Assembly: GCF_963662255.1 (NCBI RefSeq)
Contig: NW_026912195.1
Location: forward strand, 219,001-283,000
Length of the DNA stretch: 64,000 bases
DNA from: Cinclus cinclus
Taxonomy: Eukaryota; Chordata; Aves; Passeriformes; Cinclidae
Direction: 5' to 3'
Shown here: positions 50,081 to 62,823 of the stretch, piece after piece
Position numbering within the stretch: the first letter of the stretch is position 1
Layout of the letters: every line of letters starts with the position of its first letter
Translations under genes and position numbers: made by a program
The notes under the pieces: model-generated
Database searches by the model: none
Told to the model about the DNA's origin: nothing
Seen by the model: the letters and a program-made list of their open reading frames with translations, nothing else

Positions 50081-52243
50081 TTTAGACTACAAAAATTCCA
50101 TAAGGACGAGGATTTCTCCCAGACCAAAGCTGCCCCCTCCTCCAAACCTGGCTGCCATCGGAGGCCCAAACGTGCCCTACAAAATGACATCTGCCAAGTG
50201 GGCTCTTCAGTTTGGCTTCTTGGGTGGAAGTGCCTCCTTTCAAAGCCAACTTGCCTGCGGCCCGTCCTGGGTTTTTGCCTACAAAAATTCCAGAAGGACG
50301 AGGATTTCTCCCAGACCAAAGCTGCCCCCTCCTCCAAACCTGGCTGCCATCGGAGGCCCAAACGCGCCCTACAAAATGACATCTGCCAAGTGGGCTCCTG
50401 AGTTTGGCTTCTTGCGGAAAAGTGCCTCCTTTCAAAGCCAACTTGCCTAACTAGCCTGCGGCCCATTCTGGGCTTTTACCTACAAAAATTCCATAAGGAC
50501 GAGGATTTCTCCCAGAACAAAGCTGCCCCCTCCTCCAAACCTGGCTGCCATCGGAGGCCCAAACGCGCCCTACAAAATGACATCTGCCAAGTGGGCTCTT
50601 GAGTTTGGCTTCTTGGGGGAAAGTGCCTCCTTTCAAAGCCAACTTGCCTGCGTCCCGTCCTGGGCTTTTGCCTACAAAAATTCCATAAGAACGAGGATTT
50701 CTCACAGACCAAAGCTGCCCCCTCCTCCAAACCTGGCTGCCATCGGAGGCCCAAACGCGCCCTACAAAATGACATCTGCATTGTGGGTTCTTGAGTTTGG
50801 CTTCTTGGGGAAAAGTGCCTCCTTTCGGAGCCAACTTGCCTAACTTGCCTGCGGCCCGTCCTGGGCTTTTGAGTACAAAAATTCCATAAGGACGAGGATT
50901 TCTCCCAGACCAAAGCTGCCCCCTCCTCCAAACCTGGCTGCCATCGGAGGCCCAAACGCGACCTACAAAATGACATCTGCCAAGTGGGCTCTTGAGTTTG
51001 GCTTCTTGGGGAAAAGTGCCTCCTTTCAAAGCCAACTTGCCTAACTTGCCTGCGGCCCGTCCTGGGCTTTTGCCTACAAAATTTCCAGAAGGACAAGGAT
51101 TTCTCCCAGACCAAAGCTGCCCCCTCCTCCAAACCTGGCTGCCATCGGAGGCCCAAACGCGCCCTACAAAATGACATCTGCCAAGTGGGCTCTTGAGTTT
51201 GGCTTCTTGGGGAAAAGTGACTCCTTTCAAAACCAACTTGCCTGCGTCCCGTCCCGGACGTTTGCTACAAAAATTCCATAAGGACGAGGATTCCTCCCAG
51301 ACCAAAGCTGCCCCCTCCGCCAAACCTGGCTGCCATCGGAGGCCCAAACGCGCCCTACAAAATGACATCTGCCAAGCGGGCTCTTGAGTTTGGCTTCTTG
51401 GGGAAAAGTGCCTCCTTTCGGAGTCAACTTGCCGGCGGCCCATGCAGGGCTTTTGCCTCCAAAAATTCCATAAGGACGAGGATTTCTCCCAGACCAAAGC
51501 TGCCCCCTCCTCCAAACCTGGCTGCCATCGGAGGCCCAAACGCGCCCCACAAAATGACATCTGCATTGAGGGTTCTGGAGTTTGGCTTCTTGGGGAAAAG
51601 TGCCTCCTTTCGGAGCCAACTTGCCTAACTTGCCTGCGGCCCGTCCTGGGCTTTTGCCTCCAAAAATTCCATAAGGACGAGGATTTCTCCCAGACCAAAG
51701 CTGCCCCCTCCTCCAAACCTGGCTGCCATCGGAGGCCCAAACGTGCCCTACAAAATGACACCTGCCAAGTGGGCTCTTGAGTTTGGCTTCTTGGGGAAAA
51801 GTGACTCCTTTCAAAACCAACTTGCCTGTGTCCCGTCCCGGGCTTTTGCTACAAAAATTCCATAAGGACGAGGATTTCTCCCAGACCAAAGCTGCCTCCT
51901 CCTCCAAACCTGGCTGCCATCGGAGGCCCAAACGCGCCCTACAAAATGACATCTGCATTGTGGGTTCTTGAGTTTGGCTTCTTGGGGAAAAGTGCCTCCT
52001 TTCAAAGCAACTTGCCTAACTTGCCTGCGGCCTATGCGGGGTTTTTGCCTACAAAAATTCCATAAGGACGAGGATTTCTCCCAGACCAAAGCTGCCCTCT
52101 CCTCCAAACCTGGCTGCCATCGGAGGCCCAAACGCGCCCTACAAAATGACACCTGCCAAGTGGGCTCTTGAGTTTGGCTTCTTGCGGAAAAGTGCCTCCT
52201 TTCAAAGCCAACTTGCCTAACTAGCCTGCGGCCCGTGCTGGGC
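50081..52243. repeat. 2163-bp higher-order unit, copy 1 (11 monomers)
   Basis: Markers ataagaacgagg, tctcacagacc, cccggacgtttgc and ccctccgccaaac recur 2163 bp later. The left part also matches 35.6-36.7 kb. The match with copy 2 ends near 51.52 kb, so only about 1.45 kb is clearly duplicated. Confidence 0.83.
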
Positions 52244-53690
52244 TTTAGACTACAAAAATTCCATAAGGACGAGGATTTCTCCCAGACCAAAGCTGCCCCC
52301 TCCTCCAAACCTGGCTGCCATCGGAGGCCCAAACGTGCCCTACAAAATGACATCTGCCAAGTGGGCTCTTGAGTTTGGCTTCTTGGGTGGAAGTGCCTCC
52401 TTTCAAAGCCAACTTGCCTGCGGCCCGTCCTGGGTTTTTGCCTCCAAAAATTCCAGAAGGACGAGGATTTCTCCCAGACCAAAGCTGCCCCCTCCTCCAA
52501 ACCTGGCTGCCATCGGAGGCCCAAACGCGCCCTACAAAATGACATCTGCCAAGTGGGCTCCTGAGTTTGGCTTCTTGCGGAAAAGTGCCTCCTTTCAAAG
52601 CCAACTTGCCTAACTAGCCTGCGGCCCATTCTGGGCTTTTACCTACAAAAATTCCATAAGGACGAGGATTTCTCCCAGAACAAAGCTGCCCCCTCCTCCA
52701 AACCTGGCTGCCATCGGAGGCCCAAACGCGCCCTACAAAATGACATCTGCCAAGTGGGCTCTTGAGTTTGGCTTCTTGGGGGAAAGTGCCTCCTTTCAAA
52801 GCCAACTTGCCTGCGTCCCGTCCTGGGCTTTTGCCTACAAAAATTCCATAAGAACGAGGATTTCTCACAGACCAAAGCTGCCCCCTCCTCCAAACCTGGC
52901 TGCCATCGGAGGCCCAAACGCGCCCTAGAAAATGACATCTGCATTGTGGGTTCTTGAGTTTGGCTTCTTGGGGAAAAGTGCCTCCTTTCAAAGCCAACTT
53001 GCCTAACTTGCCTGCGGCCCGTCCTGGGCTTTTGAGTACAAAAATTCCATAAGGACGAGGATTTCTCCCAGACCAAAGCTGCCCCCTCCTCCAAACCTGG
53101 CTGCCATCGGAGGCCCAAACGCGCCCTACAAAATGACATCTGCCAAGTGGGCTCTTGAGTTTGGCTTCTTGGGGAAAAGTGCCTCCTTTCAAAGCCAACT
53201 TGCCTAACTTGCCTGCGGCCCGTCCTGGGCTTTTGCCTACAAAAATTCCAGAAGGACGAGGATTTCTCCCAGACCAAAGCTGCCCCCTCCTCCAAACCTG
53301 GCTGCCATCGGAGGCCCAAACGCGCCCTACAAAATGACATCTGCCAAGCGGGCTCTTGAGTTTGGCTTCTTGGGGAAAAGTGCCTCCTTTCAAAACCAAC
53401 TTGCCTGCGTCCCGTCCCGGACGTTTGCTACAAAAATTCCATAAGGACGAGGATTCCTCCCAGACCAAAGCTGCCCCCTCCGCCAAACCTGGCTGCCATC
53501 GGAGGCCCAAACGCGCCCTACAAAATGACATCTGCCAAGCGGGCTCTTGAGTTTGGCTTCTTGGGGAAAAGTGCCTCCTTTCGGAGTCAACTTGCCGGCG
53601 GCCCATGCAGGGCTTTTGCCTCCAAAAATTCCATAAGGACGAGGATTTCTCCCAGACCAAAGCTGCCCCCTCCTCCAAACCTGGCTGCCA
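52244..53690. repeat. 2163-bp higher-order unit, copy 2 (partial)
   Basis: Matches 50.08-51.53 kb at offset 2163. Differences include cctagaaaatgac versus cctacaaaatgac (52926 versus 50763) and ccaagcgggctc (53344). Diverges after about 53.69 kb (gtgccctac versus gcgccccac). Confidence 0.82.
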
Positions 53691-55289
53691 TCGGAGGCCC
53701 AAACGTGCCCTACAAAATGACACCTGCCAAGTGGGGTCTTGAGTTTGGCTTCTTGGGGAAAAGTGACTCCTTTCAAAACCAACTTGCCTGTGTCCCGTCC
53801 CGGGCTTTTGCTACAAAAATTCCATAAGGACGAGGATTCCTCCCAGACCAAATCTGGCCCCTCCTCCAAACCTGGCTGCCATCGGAGGCCCAAACGTGCC
53901 CTACAAAATGACATCTGCCAAGTGGGCTCTTGAGTTTGGCTTCTTGGGTGGAAGTGCCTCCTTTCAAAGCCAACTTGCCTGCGGCCCGTCCTGGGCTTTT
54001 GCCTACAAAAATTCCATAAGGACGAGGATTTCTCCCAGACCAAAGCTGCCCCCTCCTCCAAATCTAGCTGCCATCGGTGGCCCAAACGCGCCCTACAAAA
54101 TGACATCTGCCAAGTGGGCTCCTGAGTTTGGCTTCTTGGGGGAAAGTGCCTCCTTTCAAAGCCAACTTGCCTGCAGCCCGTGCTGGGCTTTAGACTACAA
54201 AAATTCCATAAGGACGAGGATTTCTCCCAGACCAAAGCTGCCCCCTCCTCCAAAACTGGCTGCCATCGGAGGCCCAAACGCGCCCCACAAAATGACATCT
54301 GCATTGAGGGTTCTTGAGTTTGGCTTCTTGGGGTAAAGTGCCTCCTTTCGGAGCCAACTTGCCTAACTTGCCTGCGGCCCATCCTGGGCTTTTGCCTCCA
54401 AAAATTCCATAAGGACGAGGATTTCTCCCAGACCAAAGCTGCCCCCTCCTCCAAACCTGGCTGCCATCGGAGGCCCAAACGCGCCCCACAAAATGACATC
54501 TGCATTGAGTGTTCTTGAGTTTGGCTTCTTGGGGAAAAGTGCCTCCTTTCGGAGTCAACTTGCCTAACTTGCCTGCGGCCCATGCGGGGTTTTTGCCTAC
54601 AAAAATTCCAGAAGGACGAGGATTTCTCCCAGACCAAAGCTGCCCCCTCCTCCAAACCTGGCTGCCATCGGAGGCCCAAACGCGCCCTACAAAATGACAC
54701 CTGCCAAGTGGGCTCTTGAGTTTGGCTTCTTGGGGAAAAGTGACTCCATTCAAAACCAACTTGCCTGAGTCCCGTCCCGGGCTTTTGCCTACAAAAATTC
54801 CATAAGGACGAGGATTTCTCCCAGACCAAAGCTGCCCCCTCCTCCAAATCTAGCTGCCATCGGTGGCCCAAACGCGCCCTACAAAATGACATCTGCCAAG
54901 TGGGCTCTTGAGTTTGGCTTCTTGGGGAAAAGTGCCTCCTTTCGGAGTCAACTTGCCGGCGGCCCATGCAGGGCTTTTGCCTCCAAAAATTCCATAAGGA
55001 CGAGGATTTCTCCCAGACCAAAGCTGCCCCCTCCTCCAAACCTGGCTGCCATCGGAGGCCCAAACGCGCCCTACAAAATGACACCTGCCAAGTGGGCTCT
55101 TGAGTTTGGCTTCTTGGGGAAAAGTGCCTCCTTTCGGAGCCAACTTGCCTAACTAGCCTGCGTCCCGTCCTGGGCTTTTGCCTACAAAAATTCCATAAGG
55201 ACGAGGATTTCTCCCAGACCAAAGCTGCCCCCTCCTCCAAACCTGGCTGCCATCAGAGGCACAAACGCGCCCTACAAAATGACATCTGC
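53691..55289. repeat. Satellite, mixed segment
   Basis: About eight monomers. 53.74-54.30 kb resembles 25.96-26.50 kb (offset 27781). Local variants include aaatctggcccc (53851), aaatctagctgcc (54061 and 54846), ggggtaaagtg (54331), attgagtgttc (54503) and cctgagtcccg (54764). Confidence 0.78.
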
Positions 55290-58200
55290 CAAGTGGGCTC
55301 TTGAGTTTGGCTTCTTGGGGAAAAGTGCCTCCTTTCGGAGCCAAATTGCCTAACTTGCCTGCGGCCCGTCCTGGGCTTTTGCCTCCAAAAATTCCATAAG
55401 GACGAGGATTTCTCCCAGACCAAAGCTGCCCCCTCCTCCAAACCTGGCTTCCATCGGAGGCCCAAACGCGCCCTACAAAATGACATCTGCCAAGTGGGCT
55501 CTTGAGTTTGGCTTTCTTGGGAAATGTGCCTCCTTTCGGAGTCAACTTGCCTGCGGCCCATGCAGGGCTTTTGCCTACAAAAATTCCATAAGGACGAGGA
55601 TTTCTCCCAGACCAAAGCTGCCCCCTCCTCCAAACCTGGCTGCCATCGGAGGCCCAAACGTGCCCTACAAAATGACATCTGCCAAGTGGGCTCTTGAGTT
55701 TGGCTTCTTGGGTGGAAGTACCTCCTTTCAAAGCCAACTTGCCTGCGGCCCGTCCTGGGCTTTTCCCTACAAAAATTCCATAAGGACGAGGATTTCTCCC
55801 AGACCAAAGCTGCCCCCTCCTCCAAACCTGGCTGCCATCGGAGGCCCAAACGCGCCCCACCAAATGACACCTGCATTGAGGGTTCTTGAGTTTGGCTTCC
55901 TGGGGAAAAGTGCCTCCTTTCGGAGTCAACTTGCCTGCGGCCCATGCAGGGCTTTTGCCTACAAAAATTCCAGAAGGACGAGGATTTCTCCCAGACCAAA
56001 GCTGCCCCCTCCTCCAAACCTGGCTGCCATCGGAGGCCCAAACGTGCCCTACAAAATGACACCTGCCAAGTGGGCTCTTGAGTTTGGCTTCTTGGGTGGA
56101 AGTGCCTCCTTTCAAAGCCAACTTGCCTGCGGCACGTCCTGGGCTTTTCCCTACAAAAATTCCATAAGGACGAGGATTTCTCCCAGACCAAAGCTGCCCC
56201 CTCCTCCAAACCTGGCTGCCATCGGAGGCCCAAACGCGCCCTACAAAATGACATCTGCCAAGTGGGCTCTTGAGTTTGGCTTCTTGCGGAAAAGTGCCTC
56301 CTTTCAAAGCCAACTTGCCTAACTAGCCTGCGGCCCGTGCTGGGCTTTAGACTACAAAAATTCCATAAGGACGAGGATTTCTCCCAGACCAAAGCTGCCC
56401 CCTCCTCCAAACCTGGCTGCCATCGGAGGCCCAAACGCGCCCTACAAAATGACACCTGCCAAGTGGGCTCTTGAGTTTGGCTTCTTGGGGAAAAGTGACT
56501 CCTTTCAAAACCAACTTGCCTGCGTCCCGTCCTGGGCTTTTGCTACAAAAATTCCATAAGGACGAGGATTCCTCCCAGACCAAAGCTGCCCCCTCCTCCA
56601 AACCTGGCTGCCATCGGAGGCCCAAACGCGCCCTACAAAATGACATCTGCCATGTGGGCTCTTGAGTTTGGCTTTCTGGGGAAAAGTGCCTCCTTTCGGA
56701 GTCAACTTGCCTGCGGCTCATGCAGGGGTTTTGCCTACAAAAATTCCATAAGGACGAGGATTTCTCCCAGACCAAAGCTGCCCCCTCCTCCAAACCTGGC
56801 TGCCATCGGAGGCCCAAACGCGCCCTACAAAATGACACCTGCCTAGTGGGCTCTTGAGTTTGGCTTCTTGGGGAAAATTGCCTCCTTTCGGAGTCAACTT
56901 GCCGGCGGCCCATGCAGGGCTTTTGCCTACAAAAATTCCATAAGGACGAGGATTTCTCCCAGACCAAAGCTGCCCCCTCCTCCAAACCTGGCTGCCATCG
57001 GAGGCCCAAACGCGCCCTACAAAATGACATCTGCATTGTGGGTTCTTGAGTTTGGCTTCTTGGGGAAAAGTGCCTCCTTTCGGAGCCAACTTGCCTAACT
57101 TGACTGCGGCCCGTCCTGGGCTTTTGAGTACAAAAATTCCATAAGGACGAGGATTTCTCCCAGACCAAAGCTGCCCCCTCCTCCAAACCTGGCTGCCATC
57201 GGAGGCCCAAACGCGCCCTACAAAATGACACCTGCCAAGTGGGCTCTTGAGTTTGGCTTCTTGGGGAAAAGTGCCTCCTTTCAAAGCCAACTTGCCTAAC
57301 TTGCCTGCGTCCCGTCCTGGGCTTTTGCCTACAAAAATTCCAGAAGGACAAGGATTTCTCCCAGACCAAAGCTGCTCCCTCCTCCAAACCTGGCTGCCAT
57401 CGGAGGCCCAAACGCGCCCTACAAAATGACATCTGCCAAGTGGGCTCTTGAGTTTGGCTTCTTGGGGAAAAGTGACTCCTTTCAAAACCAACTTGCCTGC
57501 GTCCCGTCCCGGACGTTTGCTACAAGAATTCCATAAGGACGAGGATTCCTCCCAGACCAAAGCTGCCCCCTCCGCCAAACCTGGCTGCCATCGGAGGCCC
57601 AAACGCGCCCTACAAAATGACATCTGCCAAGCGGGCTCTTGAGTTTGGCTTCTTGGGGAAAAGTGCCTCCTTTCGGAGTCAACTTGCCGGCGGCCCATGC
57701 AGGGCTTTTGCCTCCAAAAATTCCAGATGGACGAGGATTTCTCCCAGACCAAAGCTGCCCCCTCCTCCAAACCTGGCTGCCATCGGAGGCCCAAACGCGC
57801 CCTACAAAATGACACCTGCCAAGTGGGCTCTTGAGTTTGGCTTCTTGGGGAAAAGTGCCTCCTTTCGGAGCCAACTTGCCTAACTAGCCTGCGGCCTGTG
57901 CTGGGCTTTTGCCTACAAAAATTCCATAAGGACGAGGATTTCTCCCAGACCAAAGCTGCCCCCTCCTCCAAACCTGGCTGCCATCAGAGGCCCAAACGCG
58001 CCCTACAAAATGACATCTCCAAGTGGGCTCTTGAGTTTGGCTTCTTGGGGAAAAGTGCCTCCTTTCGGAGCCAAATTGCCTAACTTGCCTGCGGCCCGTC
58101 CTGGGCTTTTGCCTCCAAAAATTCCAGAAGGACGAGGATTTCTCCCAGACCAAAGCTGCTCCCTCCTCCAAACCTGGCTGCCATCGGAGGCCCAAACGCG

Positions 58201-58997
58201 CCCCACAAAATGACACCTGCATTGAGGGTTCTTGAGTTTGGCTTCCTGGGGAAAAGTGCCTCCTTTCGGAGTCAACTTGCCTGCGGCCTATGCAGGGCTT
58301 TTGCCTACAAAAATTCCAGAAGGACGAGGATTTCTCCCAGACCAAAGCTGCCCCCTCCTCCAAACCTGGCTGCCATCGGAGGCCCAAACGCGCCCCACCA
58401 AATGACACCTGCATTGAGGGTTCTTGAGTTTGGCTTCCTGGGGAAAAGTGCCTCCTTTCGGAGTCAACTTGCCTGCGGCCCATGCAGGGCTTTTGCCTAC
58501 AAAAATTCCAGAAGGACGAGGATTTCTCCCAGACCAAAGCTGCCCCCTCCTCCAAACCTGGCTGCCATCGGAGGCCCAAACGTGCCCTACAAAATGACAC
58601 CTGCCAAGTGGGCTCTTGAGTTTGGCTTCTTGGGTGGAAGTGCCTCCTTTCAAAGCCAACTTGCCTGCGGCACGTCCTGGGCTTTTCCCTACAAAAATTC
58701 CATAAGGACGAGGATTTCTCCCAGACCAAAGCTGCCCCCTCCTCCAAACCTGGCTGCCATCGGAGGCCCAAACGCGCCCTACAAAATGACATCTGCATTG
58801 TGGGTTCTTGAGTTTGGCTTCTTGGGGAAAAGTGCCTCCTTTCGGAGCCAACTTGCCTAACTTGCCTGCGGCCCGTCCTGGGCTTTTGAGTACAAAAATT
58901 CCATAAGGACGAGGATTTCTCCCAGACCAAAGCTGCCCCCTCCTCCAAACCTGGCTGCCATCGGAGGCCCAAACGCGCCCTACAAAATGACACCTGC
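55290..58997. repeat. 3708-bp higher-order unit, copy 1 (19 monomers)
   Basis: The sequence recurs at a constant offset of 3708 bp from about 55.29 to 58.79 kb. Shared private variants include ggcttccatcgg, cttttccctac, ggcacgtcctgg, cacctgcctagtggg, cttgactgcgg, ctacaagaattcc and acatctccaag. Its left part also matches 2.9-4.8 kb at offset 52595. Confidence 0.9.
57526..57531. other. Private gaattc variant marking duplicated copies
   Basis: A single a-to-g change in the A-tract creates gaattc here and at 61234-61239 and 63178-63183. The spacings, 3708 and 1944 bp, equal the local block offsets. It is a useful tag of shared descent among three blocks. I did not see it elsewhere in the window. 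Confidence 0.8.
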
Positions 58998-61900
58998 CAA
59001 GTGGGCTCTTGAGTTTGGCTTCTTGGGGAAAAGTGCCTCCTTTCGGAGCCAAATTGCCTAACTTGCCTGCGGCCCGTCCTGGGCTTTTGCCTCCAAAAAT
59101 TCCATAAGGACGAGGATTTCTCCCAGACCAAAGCTGCCCCCTCCTCCAAACCTGGCTTCCATCGGAGGCCCAAACGCTCCCTACAAAATGACATCTGCCA
59201 AGTGGGCTCTTGAGTTTGGCTTTCTGGGGAAAAGTGCCTCCTTTCGGAGTCAACTTGCCTGCGGCCCATGCAGGGCTTTTGCCTACAAAAATTCCATAAG
59301 GACGAGGATTTCTCCCAGACCAAAGCTGCCCCCTCCTCCAAACCTGGCTGCCATCGGAGGCCCAAACGTGCCCTACAAAATGACATCTGCCAAGTGGGCT
59401 CTTGAGTTTGGCTTCTTGGGTGGAAGTACCTCCTTTGAAAGCCAACTTGCCTGCGGCCCGTCCTGGGCTTTTCCCTACAAAAATTCCATAAGGACGAGGA
59501 TTTCTCCCAGACCAAAGCTGCCCCCTCCTCCAAACCTGGCTGCCATCGGAGGCCCAAACGCGCCCCACCAAATGACACCTGCATTGAGGGTTCTTGAGTT
59601 TGGCTTCCTGGGGAAAAGTGCCTCCTTTCGGAGTCAACTTGCCTGCGGCCCATGCAGGGCTTTTGCCTACAAAAATTCCAGAAGGACGAGGATTTCTCCC
59701 AGACCAAAGCTGCCCCCTCCTCCAAACCTGGCTGCCATCGGAGGCCCAAACGTGCCCTACAAAATGACACCTGCCAAGTGGGCTCTTGAGTTTGGCTTCT
59801 TGGGTGGAAGTGCCTCCTTTCAAAGCCAACTTGCCTGCGGCACGTCCTGGGCTTTTCCCTACAAAAATTCCATAAGGACGAGGATTTCTCCCAGACCAAA
59901 GCTGCCCCCTCCTCCAAACCTGGCTGCCATCGGAGGCCCAAACGCGCCCTACAAAATGACATCTGCCAAGTGGGCTCTTGAGTTTGGCTTCTTGCGGAAA
60001 AGTGCCTCCTTTCAAAGCCAACTTGCCTAACTAGCCTGCGGCCCGTGCTGGGCTTTAGACTACAAAAATTCCATAAGGACGAGGATTTCTCCCAGACCAA
60101 AGCTGCCCCCTCCTCCAAACCTGGCTGCCATCGGAGGCCCAAACGCGCCCTACAAAATGACACCTGCCAAGTGGGCTCTTGAGTTTGGCTTCTTGGGGAA
60201 AAGTGACTCCTTTCAAAACCAACTTGCCTGCGTCCCGTCCTGGGCTTTTGCTACAAAAATTCCATAAGGACGAGGATTCCTCCCAGACCAAAGCTGCCCC
60301 CTCCTCCAAACCTGGCTGCCATCGGAGGCCCAAACGCGCCCTACAAAATGACATCTGCCAAGTGGGCTCTTGAGTTTGGCTTTCTGGGGAAAAGTGCCTC
60401 CTTTCGGAGTCAACTTGCCTGCGGCTCATGCAGGGGTTTTGCCTACAAAAATTCCATAAGGACGAGGATTTCTCCCAGACCAAAGCTGCCCCCTCCTCCA
60501 AACCTGGCTGCCATCGGAGGCCCAAACGCGCCCTACAAAATGACACCTGCCTAGTGGGCTCTTGAGTTTGGCTTCTTGGGGAAAATTGCCTCCTTTCGGA
60601 GTCAACTTGCCGGCGGCCCATGCAGGGCTTTTGCCTACAAAAATTCCATAAGGACGAGGATTTCTCCCAGACCAAAGCTGCCCCCTCCTCCAAACCTGGC
60701 TGCCATCGGAGGCCCAAACGCGCCCTACAAAATGACATCTGCATTGTGGGTTCTTGAGTTTGGCTTCTTGGGGAAAAGTGCCTCCTTTCGGAGCCAACTT
60801 GCCTAACTTGACTGCGGCCCGTCCTGGGCTTTTGAGTACAAAAATTCCATAAGGACGAGGATTTCTCCCAGACCAAAGCTGCCCCCTCCTCCAAACCTGG
60901 CTGCCATCGGAGGCCCAAACGCGCCCTACAAAATGACACCTGCCAAGTGGGCTCTTGAGTTTGGCTTCTTGGGGAAAAGTGCCTCCTTTCAAAGCCAACT
61001 TGCCTAACTTGCCTGCGGCCCGTCCTGGGCTTTTGCCTACAAAAATTCCAGAAGGACAAGGATTTCTCCCAGACCAAAGCTGCTCCCTCCTCCAAACCTG
61101 GCTGCCATCGGAGGCCCAAACGCGCCCTACAAAATGACATCTGCCAAGTGGGCTCTTGAGTTTGGCTTCTTGGGGAAAAGTGCCTCCTTTCAAAACCAAC
61201 TTGCCTGCGTCCCGTCCCGGACGTTTGCTACAAGAATTCCATAAGGACGAGGATTCCTCCCAGACCAAAGCTGCCCCCTCCGCCAAACCTGGCTGCCATC
61301 GGTGGCCCAAACGCGCCCTACAAAATGACATCTGCCAAGCGGGCTCTTGAGTTTGGCTTCTTGGGGAAAAGTGCCTCCTTTCGGAGTCAACTTGCCGGCG
61401 GCCCATGCAGGGCTTTTGCCTCCAAAAATTCCAGATGGACGAGGATTTCTCCCAGACCAAAGCTGCCCCCTCCTCCAAACCTGGCTGCCATCGGAGGCCC
61501 AAACGCGCCCTACAAAATGACACCTGCCAAGTGGGCTCTTGAGTTTGGCTTCTTGGGGAAAAGTGCCTCCTTTCGGAGCCAACTTGCCTAACTAGCCTGC
61601 GGCCTGTGCTGGGCTTTTGCCTACAAAAATTCCATAAGGACGAGGATTTCTCCCAGACCAAAGCTGCCCCCTCCTCCAAACCTGGCTGCCATCAGAGGCC
61701 CAAACGCGCCCTACAAAATGACATCTCCAAGTGGGCTCTTGAGTTTGGCTTCTTGGGGAAAAGTGCCTCCTTTCGGAGCCAAATTGCCTAACTTGCCTGC
61801 GGCCCGTCCTGGGCTTTTGCCTCCAAAAATTCCAGAAGGACGAGGATTTCTCCCAGACCAAAGCTGCTCCCTCCTCCAAACCTGGCTGCCATCGGAGGCC

Positions 61901-62705
61901 CAAACGCGCCCCACAAAATGACACCTGCATTGAGGGTTCTTGAGTTTGGCTTCCTGGGGAAAAGTGCCTCCTTTCGGAGTCAACTTGCCTGCGGCCCATG
62001 CAGGGCTTTTGCCTACAAAAATTCCAGAAGGACGAGGATTTCTCCCAGACCAAAGCTGCCCCCTCCTCCAAACCTGGCTGCCATCGGAGGCCCAAACGCG
62101 CCCCACCAAATGACACCTGCATTGAGGGTTCTTGAGTTTGGCTTCCTGGGGAAAAGTGCCTCCTTTCGGAGTCAACTTGCCTGCGGCCCATGCAGGGCTT
62201 TTGCCTACAAAAATTCCAGAAGGACGAGGATTTCTCCCAGACCAAAGCTGCCCCCTCCTCCAAACCTGGCTGCCATCGGAGGCCCAAACGTGCCCTACAA
62301 AATGACACCTGCCAAGTGGGCTCTTGAGTTTGGCTTCTTGGGTGGAAGTGCCTCCTTTCAAAGCCAACTTGCCTGCGGCACGTCCTGGGCTTTTCCCTAC
62401 AAAAATTCCATAAGGACGAGGATTTCTCCCAGACCAAAGCTGCCCCCTCCTCCAAACCTGGCTGCCATCGGAGGCCCAAACGCGCCCTACAAAATGACAC
62501 CTGCCAAGTCGGCTCTTGAGTTTGGCTTCTTGGGGAAAAGTGACTCCTTTCAAAACCAACTTGCCTGCGTCCCGTCCTGGGCTTTTGCTACAAAAATTCC
62601 ATAAGGACGAGGATTCCTCCCAGACCAAAGCTGCCCCCTCCTCCAAACCTGGCTGCCATCGGAGGCCCAAACGCGCCCTACAAAATGACACCTGCCAAGT
62701 GGGCT
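58998..62705. repeat. 3708-bp higher-order unit, copy 2
   Basis: Tracks copy 1 until about 62.49 kb, where attgtgggttc is replaced by caagtcggctc. Differences include tctggggaaaag versus tcttgggaaatg near 59223/55515, caaacgctcc near 59172, and catcggtggccc near 61300 versus catcggaggccc. Confidence 0.89.
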
Positions 62706-62823
62706 CTTGAGTTTGGCTTCTTGGGGAAAATTGCCTCCTTTCTGAGTCAACTTGCCGGCGGCCCATGCAGGGCTTTTGCCTACAAAAATTCCATAAGGAC
62801 GAGGATTTCTCCCAGAACAAAGC
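60880..62823. repeat. 1944-bp offset duplication, copy 1 (10 monomers)
   Basis: Overlaps copy 2 of the 3708-bp unit. 60.9-61.9 kb recurs at 62.84-63.87 kb at offset 1944, with aggacaagg, ctgctccctcc, cccggacgtttgc, ctacaagaattcc and ccagatggac in order. Confidence 0.85.

Noticed and set aside
57526..57531. Restriction-site ladder (gaattc) as a general feature of the satellite
   Set aside because: The site is a private change in three related copies only (57526, 61234, 63178), so it tags a lineage and does not define the repeat.
57884..60163. 759-codon open frame on the minus strand, plus others such as 228-2384 (718 codons) and 35965-37944 (659 codons)
   Set aside because: These are repeats of the satellite monomer read in a frame without stops. 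The 192- and 201-bp unit lengths are multiples of three, so frames stay open across units. They begin and end wherever a 1-bp variant or the aactagcct form shifts or stops the frame. Several frames are open on both strands at once, with no codon bias, splice or promoter signal and no recognisable domain.
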